Position numbers and translations under genes: made by a program
Shown: one piece after another, positions 26,347 to 34,696 of the stretch
Layout of the letters: every line of letters starts with the position of its first letter
How positions within the stretch are numbered: the first letter of the stretch is position 1
Notes under the pieces: model-generated
Seen by the model: the letters and a program-made list of their open reading frames with translations, nothing else
Told to the model about the DNA's origin: nothing
Databases searched by the model: none
Source of the DNA: Ravibacter sp037191015
GTDB taxonomy: Bacteria; Bacteroidota; Bacteroidia; Cytophagales; Spirosomataceae
Assembly (NCBI GenBank): GCA_037191015.1
Contig: JBBCKD010000026.1
Coordinates: 62,001 to 126,000, forward strand
Reading direction: 5' to 3'
DNA length: 64,000 nucleotides

Positions 26347-27414
26347 TCAGGTCGCACGATAGTAATTGAGGCATCCTCCTGCGAGAAGTGCGCCCGCGAG
26401 CAGGGCCAGCGGTATGTTGTATAAAATAAGGATGGTTAAGACAATGAACAGGATGAACACGGCTCCCAGGGAGTCTTCCAGCAGGGGTTTTTCCTTATAT
26501 AGTGAGCTGTGATACCACAGAAGCAGGCTGAGCTGGAGGAAGAAGATCCCCGACATTTCGCCCAGGTCGAGGAGTTGGTACCCGTAGCGGATAGTCAGCA
26601 GAAAATCAGGCACCAGCAGGAAAAAATGAACAAGCACCAGTCGTCTGATCCTGGTCGGGAAAGATACGGGCAGAGACCGGCTCCAAAGCCAGATATCGGT
26701 TTCCCAGTGGAAAACTTCGTAGGACAGGCCGATATTTGCCAGTGCTGCCATCGATAGCCCGATGGCGGGCAGCCGCAGATCATAGTCATCCGTGCCGTAG
26801 TAAGCCAGTGTAGCGATGGTAAACAACAGCGAACCTGCTTTGCAGAGCAGCAAAGTCAGCGATTTTTCGCGGAATAGCCATTCCAGTGTCCAGAATACCC
26901 AGGATACCGGTCTTTTGAAACGCAGCGTAGCGGGCACAACTTTTTTTGAAACAGCCGTATCCTGATTTCTCAGCTTATGATCTGCCCACAGGACAAGTAG
27001 CAGCCACATCCCCAGCCATATACGGAAAACCGGTATGCTCCGGGTAAAAATTTCTTCGCCGAGAGCGACGTTGACAATCCATGCGCCGTACAGCAGGGGA
27101 GGAATGAGAAAGCCGGCAGCGAGTAAACCGAGCCAGCAGAGCCTGCGGGCCACCGGCAGCAGGCGCGTGTGGTAAACGAAACTGTAACCGGGGGAACTCC
27201 AGAGCGTGTTCCAGAATATTTGCGTCATCAGTGTATACAATACCCAGACGGCAGCCAAACTTATCATACCGTACCTGTCGGCAAGCAAAAAGAGGGCAAT
27301 ACCGGCGTGCTCCCTGGCCGAAAGAAATCCGAATGCAAGCAGGATGATGACAAGAAAAAAGCCGGCGCGCTGCCGGTAGAACTCCCCGACCGTCGACCTG
27401 AAAAGCGTCTTCAT
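26347..27414 (-). CDS. ABC exporter permease-like membrane protein
   Basis: 355 residues, about nine membrane helices, beginning with a basic N-terminus (KTLFRSTVGEFYRQRAG). I recognise no domain motif; the assignment as the permease of the preceding ATPase rests on the 3-bp gap between the genes and the topology. No loop resembles a MacB/FtsX periplasmic domain. The exported substrate is unknown. Confidence 0.75.
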   Translation of the reverse strand: MKTLFRSTVGEFYRQRAGFFLVIILLAFGFLSAREHAGIALFLLADRYGMISLAAVWVLYTLMTQIFWNTLWSSPGYSFVYHTRLLPVARRLCWLGLLAAGFLIPPLLYGAWIVNVALGEEIFTRSIPVFRIWLGMWLLLVLWADHKLRNQDTAVSKKVVPATLRFKRPVSWVFWTLEWLFREKSLTLLLCKAGSLLFTIATLAYYGTDDYDLRLPAIGLSMAALANIGLSYEVFHWETDIWLWSRSLPVSFPTRIRRLVLVHFFLLVPDFLLTIRYGYQLLDLGEMSGIFFLQLSLLLWYHSSLYKEKPLLEDSLGAVFILFIVLTILILYNIPLALLAGALLAGGCLNYYRAT

Positions 27415-27417
27415 ATA

Positions 27418-28071
27418 TCAATCAGCAGGAACGAGATCCTTGTTTTTCAGGTGAAAACTGCGGGTAAGCCCGATAGTCCCGGCGGTAAAGACCTGGTGAG
27501 AAGATATCAGGAACGTGACTGATTTCTCCCGGTATTCTTTTATCAGTTGGAAAAGAGTTGCGCCCGCCTCTTTATCTATTGTAATGAGGGGCTCATCCAG
27601 GATGATCAGCCTTGGGTTACCCAGAAAGGAAAGTGCAAGTGACAATTTCTTTACCATCCCGCTGGAGCATGCGCCTACCGGTTGATGCTGATAAGCCGTA
27701 ATCCCAAACCGGTCCATCAGATCTTTAGCCTGGTCGCCGGTAGCTTTCCGGGTTTTGACCATAAAATCCATCAGGTCGGCCGGGGTCAGGAAGGAAGGGT
27801 ATAGCGGCTCTGCTTCGCCCAGCGTTACGCTCAGGCGATACTTTACCGGGTCTTTACGGAGGTCGATGCTCCCGTCGAGTACAATCTGCCCTGAAAAAGG
27901 AAGCATCCCTGCCAAAACCCTGAAGAGGGTAGACTTTCCGGCGCCATTCTCTCCCTGTATCCAGTAAATACCTTCGGAGATCACCCACCCGGGGATACGG
28001 AGTACCTCGTGATTTCCAAAATCCTTCCGGATCCCGGAGAGACTGAGTACCGGCATTCCGGACGACGACAT
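27418..28071 (-). CDS. ABC transporter ATP-binding protein
   Basis: 217 residues, a single nucleotide-binding domain: Walker A GENGAGKST (about 40-48), signature CSSGMVKKLSLA (about 135-146), Walker B LIILDEP (Glu160) and H-loop in ISSHQVF. The signature begins SSGM rather than LSGG. It energises the permease encoded 3 bp downstream. The ATPase is short and lacks extra domains, as in ABC-2-type exporters. Confidence 0.93.
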   Translation of the reverse strand: MSSSGMPVLSLSGIRKDFGNHEVLRIPGWVISEGIYWIQGENGAGKSTLFRVLAGMLPFSGQIVLDGSIDLRKDPVKYRLSVTLGEAEPLYPSFLTPADLMDFMVKTRKATGDQAKDLMDRFGITAYQHQPVGACSSGMVKKLSLALSFLGNPRLIILDEPLITIDKEAGATLFQLIKEYREKSVTFLISSHQVFTAGTIGLTRSFHLKNKDLVPAD

Positions 28072-28099
28072 ATTTTTTAGTACGGCTTTTCTGAAAAGC

Positions 28100-28107
28100 C
28101 AAAAGTA
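28100..28107 (-). promoter_or_regulatory. Candidate -7 element (TACTTTTG) for the ABC exporter, with a leader hairpin
   Basis: TACTTTTG on the minus strand, 29 bp before the ATPase ATG. Immediately downstream, at 28084-28100, GGCTTTT-CTG-AAAAGCC forms a 7-bp hairpin near the presumed transcript start. It could affect expression; no T-tract follows. Confidence 0.4.
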
Positions 28108-28156
28108 GGGAAAGTAAACTGTTTAACCAGCGGCCTCAGACCGGATTAATGTTAGG

Positions 28157-28429
28157 TTACAGGTTTGATTCAGGAACTTCCGGGAGATGTGAGCCCGACT
28201 CGTCGCCCGGGGTGAAAAGGTCGGATAGCTCGGATTCCAGGGCTATGACGATTTTTACGATGGTCAGAAACTCTATATTGAGCCTGCCGTTTTCTATTTT
28301 GCTGATTTCACTTCTGTCTTTGGATACTGCGAGGGCAAGATCCAGCTGGGACATGCCTTTACGCTTCCGCATGGATCTTACACGCTTGCCGAAAGCCATC
28401 AATTCATATGTAAAACGTTCGTCCAGCAT
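28157..28429 (-). CDS. XRE-family helix-turn-helix regulator
   Basis: 90 residues. Cro/C1-type HTH at about 14-70: GKRVRSMRKRKGMSQLDLALAV, then SKDRSEISKIENGRLNIEFLTIVKI. It is a short DNA-binding protein with no effector domain. It lies about 85 bp upstream of the ABC operon on the same strand and divergent from the small transcript unit at 28501-28811; it could regulate either. Confidence 0.9.
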   Translation of the reverse strand: MLDERFTYELMAFGKRVRSMRKRKGMSQLDLALAVSKDRSEISKIENGRLNIEFLTIVKIVIALESELSDLFTPGDESGSHLPEVPESNL

Positions 28430-28500
28430 CCGGGACGAAAGTCATGTAAAATTTCTGATAAAAAAGTGTGTTATAACTCACCTTCTATGCTTGGTTTATG

Positions 28501-28508
28501 TATCTTTG
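28501..28508 (+). promoter_or_regulatory. Candidate sigma-A -7 element (TATCTTTG) for a short transcript
   Basis: TATCTTTG fits TAnnTTTG. A start about 7-10 bp later would give a transcript of roughly 295 nt ending at the terminator at 28776-28811. The upstream -33 region has only a weak TGTG. Confidence 0.4.
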
Positions 28509-28687
28509 TTAAAGAGCGCCGGTTAATAGAATTCACCTGAAGTAAGATCCGTCACCCACAGTGATACCGGGCTGCAGGTTCATACGCGTTGTCCGGAGAA
28601 GGAGGCTCTGTCTGCTTTTCCGGACTTGCCCGGTACTCGGTCTGCTTCTTATCGCGGCTCATACTTTTCAGTCAAAACCAAGCTCTC

Positions 28688-28774
28688 ATGAAACAGTTTT
28701 TTCTGCAACATGGAAAGTTGTGTATCTACTTGTTCTATTTCCTGTTGTTTTTTCTGTTGCTGTGGGTCTGGTAG
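28688..28774 (+). CDS. Candidate 28-residue hydrophobic small protein
   Basis: Starts with ATGAAACAG and ends TAG two bases before a terminator hairpin. The peptide is basic at the N-terminus (MKQFFLQHGK) and then one membrane-like stretch rich in Leu, Phe and Trp (to LLLWVW). An ORF this short can arise by chance; the support is the close fit to a strong terminator and a candidate promoter 180 bp upstream. No homologue is recognised. The alternative is a small RNA with no coding role. Confidence 0.35.
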   Translation: MKQFFLQHGKLCIYLFYFLLFFLLLWVW

Positions 28775-28775
28775 T

Positions 28776-28811
28776 GCTCTCCCGTCGTCCCAGGACGACG
28801 GGAGAGCTTTT
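28776..28811 (+). terminator. Strong rho-independent terminator
   Basis: A 15-nt arm (GCTCTCCCGTCGTCC), CA, and its exact reverse complement, followed by TTTT. It is one of the strongest hairpins in the window. It sits between plus-strand small ORF 28688-28774 and the end of the minus-strand gene at 28885, and could serve either strand. Confidence 0.85.
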
Positions 28812-28884
28812 CAACCGGAACCGGAGGTCGCAGAGTATGTATAGATGGAGGGTTCCTGAACGGACAGGAAAGCAATGTAAATCC

Positions 28885-29274
28885 TTAGTCCTGTTTGAAT
28901 ACTACCGAGACTTCTCCGTCGAATTCAAGGAGCGCCGGATTACCGTTTTGTTCCGGCGTATAGCTTCCGGAGACAGCAGATTTTGTATTACCCTGCTTGG
29001 TACGGCGCGGCTTATCGGGCAGCGATGCCATAACGACCGGTCTTCTCCCGATAAATGCAGAGCCGAACAGGTAACCCCAGAACAGGAGGAATGACGGGGG
29101 TACTTCATTCAGGTATTCTTCCTGCAAAGGCTCGAGCGCGAAATTATCCCTGAACCAGGATTTAAAATCGGTACCGACCGCGCGGGCCTCCACACAGAGC
29201 TCCTGATCGCTCAGCGCATACAATTCAGCTGTTTTGGCAGACACCCCTTCAGGTGTAAAAGCTACTTTTCCCAT
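28885..29274 (-). CDS. Hypothetical protein
   Basis: 129 residues, soluble, acidic N-terminal half (GVSAKTAELYALSDQELCVEARAVGTDF), then LQEEYLNEVPPSFLLFWGYLFGSAF, then a polar tail. I do not recognise the family. The one hydrophobic segment (about 60-75) is not long enough to be a clear membrane anchor. Codon use looks like neighbouring genes. Confidence 0.6.
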   Translation of the reverse strand: MGKVAFTPEGVSAKTAELYALSDQELCVEARAVGTDFKSWFRDNFALEPLQEEYLNEVPPSFLLFWGYLFGSAFIGRRPVVMASLPDKPRRTKQGNTKSAVSGSYTPEQNGNPALLEFDGEVSVVFKQD

Positions 29275-29429
29275 GTTAAGATAAAGTTTGGTGAAAAAAT
29301 GAAGGGGGTAAACTACTATCCGGAATGAGGGCTTCCTATGAAAAAAGTGACGGAAAGATGCGAAGTACTTCGTGTTCTACTTCAGAAATCTAAAGTAGTA
29401 AAGGAGCGAGCCACAGAAAGGGTTTAATG

Positions 29430-29494
29430 GGAAAATTGATAATTTTCCTTAAAAAAGTTCTGAAAATATTTTTCTATTAACCTGCAATAGGTTA
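29430..29494. promoter_or_regulatory. Two inverted repeats upstream of the LytTR gene
   Basis: GGAAAATT-GAT-AATTTTCC (29430-29448) and TAACCT-GCAAT-AGGTTA (29478-29494) are perfect and lie 61-125 bp before the ATG at 29555. Position suits an operator. They are not the direct-repeat sites usually bound by LytTR domains. Confidence 0.35.
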
Positions 29495-29554
29495 TTTTAA
29501 CGGCTTAAGTCACACACCCCTCTGATTTTTGTATACTGTTTAAACTTACTATAC

Positions 29555-30430
29555 ATGACGGAAGACAAGGAAGTTCTGGTTACCCGGCAGGTTCCCCATT
29601 CGGCATTGCGCTATAACGATTGGTTTTTCAGGCTCACACTTGTGTTGTTGGTGTCGGTTTTTGTGTCTACGTATGGAGGGACCGGCATGCAGGACGCTTT
29701 TAGCGATCCGGAGTTTTACGGGGAGCTTGCCGCTACGTTTGTTTTTACAACTCTGCTGGCTGAATGGATCAATTTCGTTACATGCCGGCTTGACCGGGTT
29801 TATGACTGGGAGCGCAAGGGAGGGGTCCGCCTGGTTTTGCAGGTATCGCTCGGGATCGTCATCCCGGCTGTTGCAGAAGTGTTCCTGGCGGTAATGTGGT
29901 TCAGGATGATCGGAACAGATATCCGGGAAACTAACTTTATTCAATATGCCTTTCCCCTGATCGTGATGCTCATCGCAATCTTTAACATGTATTATTTCAC
30001 GCACTATGTCTACCTGCAGTGGAAGAAAAAAGAGGAAAAACGACCGGGAACCGTAACGGATGCCTCATCTGCCGGTGAAATACCCGTTTATTTCGGCGGC
30101 AATATTCAATACCTGCCGGCTACCGATATCCTTTATGCCTACAGGCAGGGTAAGTACAATTATGTAAAGACAAGCAGGCAGGGAGAGTCGTATGTGATCT
30201 CGCTTCCTCTTGATGAGCTGGAAAAAAGACTCGACAGCCTTTTGTTTTTCCGGCTGAACAGGCAGATCATCGCCCACCGGACTTGCTGCCGGGGATATAT
30301 ACCGGCGGGATACGGGAAATTACAGGTTGACCTGTCACCTCCGCTGCCGGTAGAGCAACCGGTCCTGGTAAGCCAGAAGCGGGCGGGAGCTTTCAGGGAA
30401 TGGATAGACCTGAAAACACCCCCCGCTTAA
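29555..30430 (+). CDS. Membrane-anchored LytTR DNA-binding regulator
   Basis: 291 residues. The N-terminal half has four membrane helices (about 24-42, 55-75, 92-112, 128-150), then a charged linker (YLQWKKKEEKRPG) and a LytTR domain (about 185-285: IQYLPATDILYAYRQGKYNYV, ISLPLDELEKRLDSLLFFRLNRQIIAHR). There is no histidine-kinase or receiver domain. It is a one-component regulator held at the inner membrane, presumably sensing an envelope signal. It converges with fabI (12-bp gap). Confidence 0.9.
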   Translation: MTEDKEVLVTRQVPHSALRYNDWFFRLTLVLLVSVFVSTYGGTGMQDAFSDPEFYGELAATFVFTTLLAEWINFVTCRLDRVYDWERKGGVRLVLQVSLGIVIPAVAEVFLAVMWFRMIGTDIRETNFIQYAFPLIVMLIAIFNMYYFTHYVYLQWKKKEEKRPGTVTDASSAGEIPVYFGGNIQYLPATDILYAYRQGKYNYVKTSRQGESYVISLPLDELEKRLDSLLFFRLNRQIIAHRTCCRGYIPAGYGKLQVDLSPPLPVEQPVLVSQKRAGAFREWIDLKTPPA

Positions 30431-30442
30431 AACCGGCTGAGG

Positions 30443-31255
30443 TCATTTATTTAAAAGCTCGATGATTTCTTCTGAAATACCGGTAGAAGAATAGCCGCCG
30501 TCATGGTAAAGATTTTGCATCGTGACAAGACGGGTCATATCGGAAAACAGCGAAATGACATAATTGGCACAATCGTCAGCCGAAGCATTCCCGAGCGGGC
30601 TCAATTTGTCGGCAAAATCAAAAAAGGAGTTGAAACCGCCTATTCCGCTTCCTGCCGTGGTTTTAGTAGGAGATTGTGAAACCGTGTTTACCCTTACGTT
30701 TTTAAGCTTGCCGTACCGGTAGCCATAGCTTCTGGCTATGCTTTCGAGCGTAGCTTTTGCATCGGCCATGTCCGTATAGAAGGGATATGTACGCTGAGCC
30801 GCGATATAGGAGAGGGCTACCACCGAACCCCATTCGTTGATCGCATCCTGCTTTTCGGCTACCTGTAAAAATTTGTGCAGCGATAAAGCCGAAATATCGA
30901 GGCTTTTCTGGTACCACTCATAATTGAGGTCCCCGTACTCCTTTCCTTTCCGGATATTCGGAGACATGCCTATGGAATGAAGCAGGAAGTCGATCTTTCC
31001 TCCCAGCGCTTCCGTAGATTGCGAAAACAGGTTCTCGATATCGCTCACAAGGGTAGCGTCAGCAGGAATAATGGTAGCATCGGTGGCATCGGCCAGTTCT
31101 TTGATCGCACCGAGGCGCATTGCCACGGGAGCATTGGTCAGAACGAAAGAAGCACCTTCCTCTTTTGCTTTTAACGCGACTTTCCAGGCAATAGAGTTCT
31201 CATCCAATGCGCCGGATATAATTCCTTTTTTGCCTTTTAGCAAACCGTAAGCCAT
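30443..31255 (-). CDS. fabI: Enoyl-[acyl-carrier-protein] reductase, FabI type
   Basis: 270 residues from ATG 31255; the frame runs on to 31309, but MAYGLLKGKKGIISG is the family start. SDR fold: KGIISGALDENSIAWKVALKA (dinucleotide loop), LLHSIGMSP, and the catalytic set Tyr in VVALSYIAAQ, Tyr-x6-Lys in FYTDMADAKATLES. It catalyses the last reduction of each fatty-acid elongation cycle with NADH or NADPH. A strong promoter lies just upstream (31307-31337). Length and motifs agree with FabI of the Bacteroidota. Confidence 0.94.
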   Translation of the reverse strand: MAYGLLKGKKGIISGALDENSIAWKVALKAKEEGASFVLTNAPVAMRLGAIKELADATDATIIPADATLVSDIENLFSQSTEALGGKIDFLLHSIGMSPNIRKGKEYGDLNYEWYQKSLDISALSLHKFLQVAEKQDAINEWGSVVALSYIAAQRTYPFYTDMADAKATLESIARSYGYRYGKLKNVRVNTVSQSPTKTTAGSGIGGFNSFFDFADKLSPLGNASADDCANYVISLFSDMTRLVTMQNLYHDGGYSSTGISEEIIELLNK

Positions 31256-31306
31256 AATGCGGTCAAATTTGTTGTTGGGTTGGTAACAATATCTGTATTT
31301 GGACAG

Positions 31307-31337
31307 CAAATGTATACTTTATTTGGTTTGAGGCAAA
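31307..31337 (-). promoter_or_regulatory. Bacteroidota sigma-A promoter of fabI
   Basis: TTTG (complement of 31334-31337), exactly 19 bp, then TACATTTG (complement of 31307-31314). It matches the TTTG-N19-TAnnTTTG consensus in full. The transcript should start about 31299, about 45 bp before ATG 31255. Confidence 0.85.
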
Positions 31338-31373
31338 AGATTAATCTTACAAACCTCAGGGCTGCGGATAGCC

Positions 31374-31967
31374 TTAACCGGTAAAATCCCAGACCTGCGA
31401 CGGCGTTATACACACGTCCATCCTGATATCGTGCGGGCCGGTATCCGATATTATTTCTACGGGCTCAAAAATGCAAAGCCCGATCTTCCGCGTATCTGCT
31501 CTGCATGCTGCCAGGAATGTGTCATAGAATCCTCCGCCATACCCGACCCTGTGTCCCGACTTATCAAAAATAAGCAATGGCAGAATAACGGCATCGATTT
31601 CATCGACGGGAACCTCCTCCGAGTCCGTCGGCTCAGGAATTCCCCACCGGTTATCTGCAAGGCCGGTATCCGCATCGAAAACATGATGGGAAAGTACCCT
31701 GTCGCCCGCCCCGATCTTCGGGACAGCGATCTTCAGTAAAGGAAATTCTTCCCGGATCTGCCGCAGGATGACAAACGTATCAACTTCCTTTTTGCCTTCT
31801 GAAGGCAGGAACGAATGGATACACGTGATGCCGGGATAGGCGGAAAGCCACCCGCAAAGCCTGCCTGCAATGATTTCGGATTGCCGCCGGATCGTTTCCG
31901 CAGGGATCCCTTTCCTCTTTTCCCTGTAGCGCTGCCGGAGATCTTTTTTTAAGCCGGAAATCTTCAT
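31374..31967 (-). CDS. 5-formyltetrahydrofolate cyclo-ligase
   Basis: 197 residues: KKDLRQRYREKRKGIP start, HSFLPSEGKKEVDTFVILRQI, and the Walker-like GHRVGYGGGFYDTFLA near 140. It uses ATP to convert 5-formyl-THF to 5,10-methenyl-THF in the cytoplasm. It starts 2 bp after the bshC stop, so the two form one transcript; the pairing is probably housekeeping rather than functional. Confidence 0.92.
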   Translation of the reverse strand: MKISGLKKDLRQRYREKRKGIPAETIRRQSEIIAGRLCGWLSAYPGITCIHSFLPSEGKKEVDTFVILRQIREEFPLLKIAVPKIGAGDRVLSHHVFDADTGLADNRWGIPEPTDSEEVPVDEIDAVILPLLIFDKSGHRVGYGGGFYDTFLAACRADTRKIGLCIFEPVEIISDTGPHDIRMDVCITPSQVWDFTG

Positions 31968-31969
31968 GA

Positions 31970-33535
31970 CTACTCCCTCAGCAACTCATTTTCCTCGAGA
32001 ATGACGAAGCGGAAGTCGAGCGGGTCGAAGCTTCGGAACAAGCCCGGTATAAAATGCCGGTTTGTGAGATGGAAGTCCAGGAAATTGGCATACCGTTCCT
32101 GGGGAACGCCGTTCGGAAAGAAGCTGTCAAGTACAGCCTGAAGCTGGCCCAGTACAACGCCGTGTTTTCTCTCTTCTGCTTTATGGAGACGCTTTTCCAG
32201 CTTCGCAAAGGACTTCAGCAGCCTTGTCTTCTCGGCCAGCGCCGCAGCTTCCATCGTCACGTCTACAGCTTTGGCTTTTGAAGTAACCTTATCAAAAAGC
32301 GATTTCAACTCGTCTTTTTCCTCTTCGAGATGGAGACAGTGACCCGCACACCTTTCCACTATTTTTTTTCGCAGGAAATCTCTGTTGCCGAACGTATCGG
32401 AATAGCTGATATCCAGCTTTTTCATCCGCCTTTCCTCGGCAGCGGTCACATACAGGGCGAAGTTACGCGGTATAAGCGCAGGGAAAGGAACGTGGTAGAG
32501 GTCAAAGATGCTTTTGAGCTGCATCCAGTAGGGGATTTCCGACGGTCCGCCTATATAAGCCAGGTTGGGCAGGATATATTCCTGGTAAAGAGGCCTGAGC
32601 ACCACATTGGGGCTGAAGCGTTCGGGGTATTGTTCTGCTTCCCCGAGGATGGCCTCCTGCGTAAATTTCCTGCCTGTCCGCAGAACCTGGTATTCGTCAC
32701 CGCTTCTTACGATACGTTCCCGGAGCCGGGGAGCAAGATAAAACAGGTTGATCTCCCTGGCATGTACGGGCGTGTCGTAACCCAGGGCGTTCAGCTGCCG
32801 GGAAGTATGCTGCACCAGGTCGGCGCACCGGACTTCGGTAAGCTCGTCTTTAATGACGGGAAGGAACTCTCTTTTTAAAGCAGGGTGGCTGGCATCAAGG
32901 CTGATAAGCCCGGCTTTGCCGAAAAAATCGTGCATATACTGCCTGACAGCCCCGGTCAGCGTGTCGTTTTCGGCATAGGCCCTCTCAAAGACGCCGACCT
33001 GCTCGGGAAACTGTGCGGCAATGTCTGCGAGTTTACGGGGATCCAGCTCGCCGACCGCACCGGCCGGTTCGCCGTTCCAGGTAAAAGTTTTGCCGAAAAG
33101 GTGGACGGATGCGATTTCCATGAAATCATGATCTTCTGTAGCCATCCAGTAGACCGGTACGAAATTATAATCGGGATAGGTGATTTTAAGCAGCCTCGCC
33201 AGGTTGATCGTGGTGATGATCTTGTAGAAAACATAAAGAGGGCCGCCGAAAATATTGAGCTGGTGTCCGGTGGTTACCGTAAACGTCTTTTCGTCGAGCA
33301 GCACGGAAAAATCGGGCGCATCAGGCATGTTCCCGTATTGCTCCGAAAGTACGTCTGCGAGCAGTTTCCGCTTTTCCGGCCTGAATTTTTCCTTGTTCTC
33401 TATCAGGAATCTGAAGTTCTCAAGATTTGGATAATAGGAATAAAATGAGCTTAAATCCGGTTTTCCCGCGAGGTAATCGATCAGTAATTTTGGGAACTGC
33501 CCGGTTTGCTGCAGCTCAAGGTATTGTTGCATCAT
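31970..33535 (-). CDS. bshC: Bacillithiol biosynthesis cysteine-adding enzyme
   Basis: 521 residues, the family length. Visible motifs: VTTGHQLNIFGGPLYVFYKI, FVPVYWMATEDHDFMEI and PSEIPYWMQLKSIFDLY, with a long helical region near 400-460. BshC ligates cysteine to glucosaminyl malate to finish bacillithiol, the main low-molecular-weight thiol in many Bacteroidota. The other bsh genes are not in the window. The cyclo-ligase gene follows 2 bp later. Confidence 0.94.
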   Translation of the reverse strand: MMQQYLELQQTGQFPKLLIDYLAGKPDLSSFYSYYPNLENFRFLIENKEKFRPEKRKLLADVLSEQYGNMPDAPDFSVLLDEKTFTVTTGHQLNIFGGPLYVFYKIITTINLARLLKITYPDYNFVPVYWMATEDHDFMEIASVHLFGKTFTWNGEPAGAVGELDPRKLADIAAQFPEQVGVFERAYAENDTLTGAVRQYMHDFFGKAGLISLDASHPALKREFLPVIKDELTEVRCADLVQHTSRQLNALGYDTPVHAREINLFYLAPRLRERIVRSGDEYQVLRTGRKFTQEAILGEAEQYPERFSPNVVLRPLYQEYILPNLAYIGGPSEIPYWMQLKSIFDLYHVPFPALIPRNFALYVTAAEERRMKKLDISYSDTFGNRDFLRKKIVERCAGHCLHLEEEKDELKSLFDKVTSKAKAVDVTMEAAALAEKTRLLKSFAKLEKRLHKAEERKHGVVLGQLQAVLDSFFPNGVPQERYANFLDFHLTNRHFIPGLFRSFDPLDFRFVILEENELLRE

Positions 33536-33631
33536 AGGTCTTGATCCAGAGGTGCGTCTGTTCTGTTGTTAACGTCAAAAGACAAGTACATAATTCCCGA
33601 AATATTCCCGGACAACAGAAAAATGAGTTTT

Positions 33632-34696
33632 TCAGCTGTCTGAAATGCCTAATTCCCTGATGATGACTTCAGCGTCAAAACCGTTTTCTATGGACGGAAG
33701 ATACTTCTCATAAGCTTCTTTCTGAAGCTTTGTTGCGTAGGTCCGGTGAAAGAAATAGCGTCCGTATTTAATGACGTAATTCAGTATAAAAAACCGGTAT
33801 GCTTCTTTCATAAACCTGACTTCGTTGGCTGTCAGGGGGTATATGGCATGATACTCTTTGAGAAAGAGCAGGAAGCGGGATTCGCTGAGCGTGTTGATGC
33901 CGTAGCTGAAGACCGTTCTGTCGCCTGCATCGGAAACGACGCGGCTGAAGAAATAGAAGTCCATGATCCGGTTGGAGATACGGAACCAGTCGTAGTCCCA
34001 GCGCGAAAAAAGCTGGAGATCTTCCGATACGGAAAAATTACCGATGTTCCAGTCTACAAAGACCGGCAGCTTGTCGAAAGCCTTTATGCCCAGTAAATCG
34101 ATATTCTTCAGAAACTGTTCGCAATGCAACCTGATCGTATCGATATGGAGGCGGTATTCAAATTCGCCCGTTTCCGTCTGCAGGATCCCGAGCAGCTCCT
34201 GGATATCGGTCCGTACAGTCTTGGATGATTTGGGGAGCACCTTCCCGGCGCGAAGGCAGGCCTTGTGAAAAGTAGCCATTTCTTTGCCCAGCTTCCTGAT
34301 CTTCTCTTCGTCAAGCCTTGCAGGGAGCCGGTTGGCGCTCCTGATGGGATTATAGAAAACTACCCAGGTATCAATAAAGCTGTTTTTGTAGCGGTATGTG
34401 TAGACCTGGTTGTTTTTGACGAGAGATTTCGCCAGAACGTTCTCATAAGGATAGAGCAGGTTGGTCGCTAGCGCGTGGATGATCCGGTGGTCTTCCTTGA
34501 AATGCTCAAATACCCCAAAATAGGATAATTTGGCGATCACCATTTCTTCGGAGTCCAACCGCACCCTGAAAACGTGATTGGTAGAAACCCGGGCACTTAT
34601 ATCTTCAATCGAAACGATCTCCCTGTTTTTATCGTAATGATGCCAGGCCTCTTCTATAATGGCCGGATAGTCGACAATTCGCATAGTTAAACTCAA
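33632..34696 (-). CDS. APH-fold phosphotransferase
   Basis: 354 residues (start at residue 5, ATG 34684, equally possible). The kinase-like fold of aminoglycoside or choline kinases: HVFRVRLDSEEMVIAKLSYFG with the ATP Lys, FVDWNIGNFSV as the catalytic loop, and SRWDYDWFRISNRIMDFYF as the metal-binding region. The usual HxD of the catalytic loop reads VDW: Asp is kept and His lost. The substrate, a small alcohol or amino compound, is unknown. Confidence 0.8.
   Translation of the reverse strand: MSLTMRIVDYPAIIEEAWHHYDKNREIVSIEDISARVSTNHVFRVRLDSEEMVIAKLSYFGVFEHFKEDHRIIHALATNLLYPYENVLAKSLVKNNQVYTYRYKNSFIDTWVVFYNPIRSANRLPARLDEEKIRKLGKEMATFHKACLRAGKVLPKSSKTVRTDIQELLGILQTETGEFEYRLHIDTIRLHCEQFLKNIDLLGIKAFDKLPVFVDWNIGNFSVSEDLQLFSRWDYDWFRISNRIMDFYFFSRVVSDAGDRTVFSYGINTLSESRFLLFLKEYHAIYPLTANEVRFMKEAYRFFILNYVIKYGRYFFHRTYATKLQKEAYEKYLPSIENGFDAEVIIRELGISDS

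Noticed and set aside
28561..29094. 177-codon plus-strand frame past the strong terminator
   Set aside because: It would be read through the hairpin at 28776-28811 and overlaps the minus-strand gene at 28885; the translation is Arg- and Cys-rich without motifs.
29549..30004. 151-codon minus-strand frame opposite the LytTR gene
   Set aside because: Antisense to a gene with four membrane helices and a LytTR domain.
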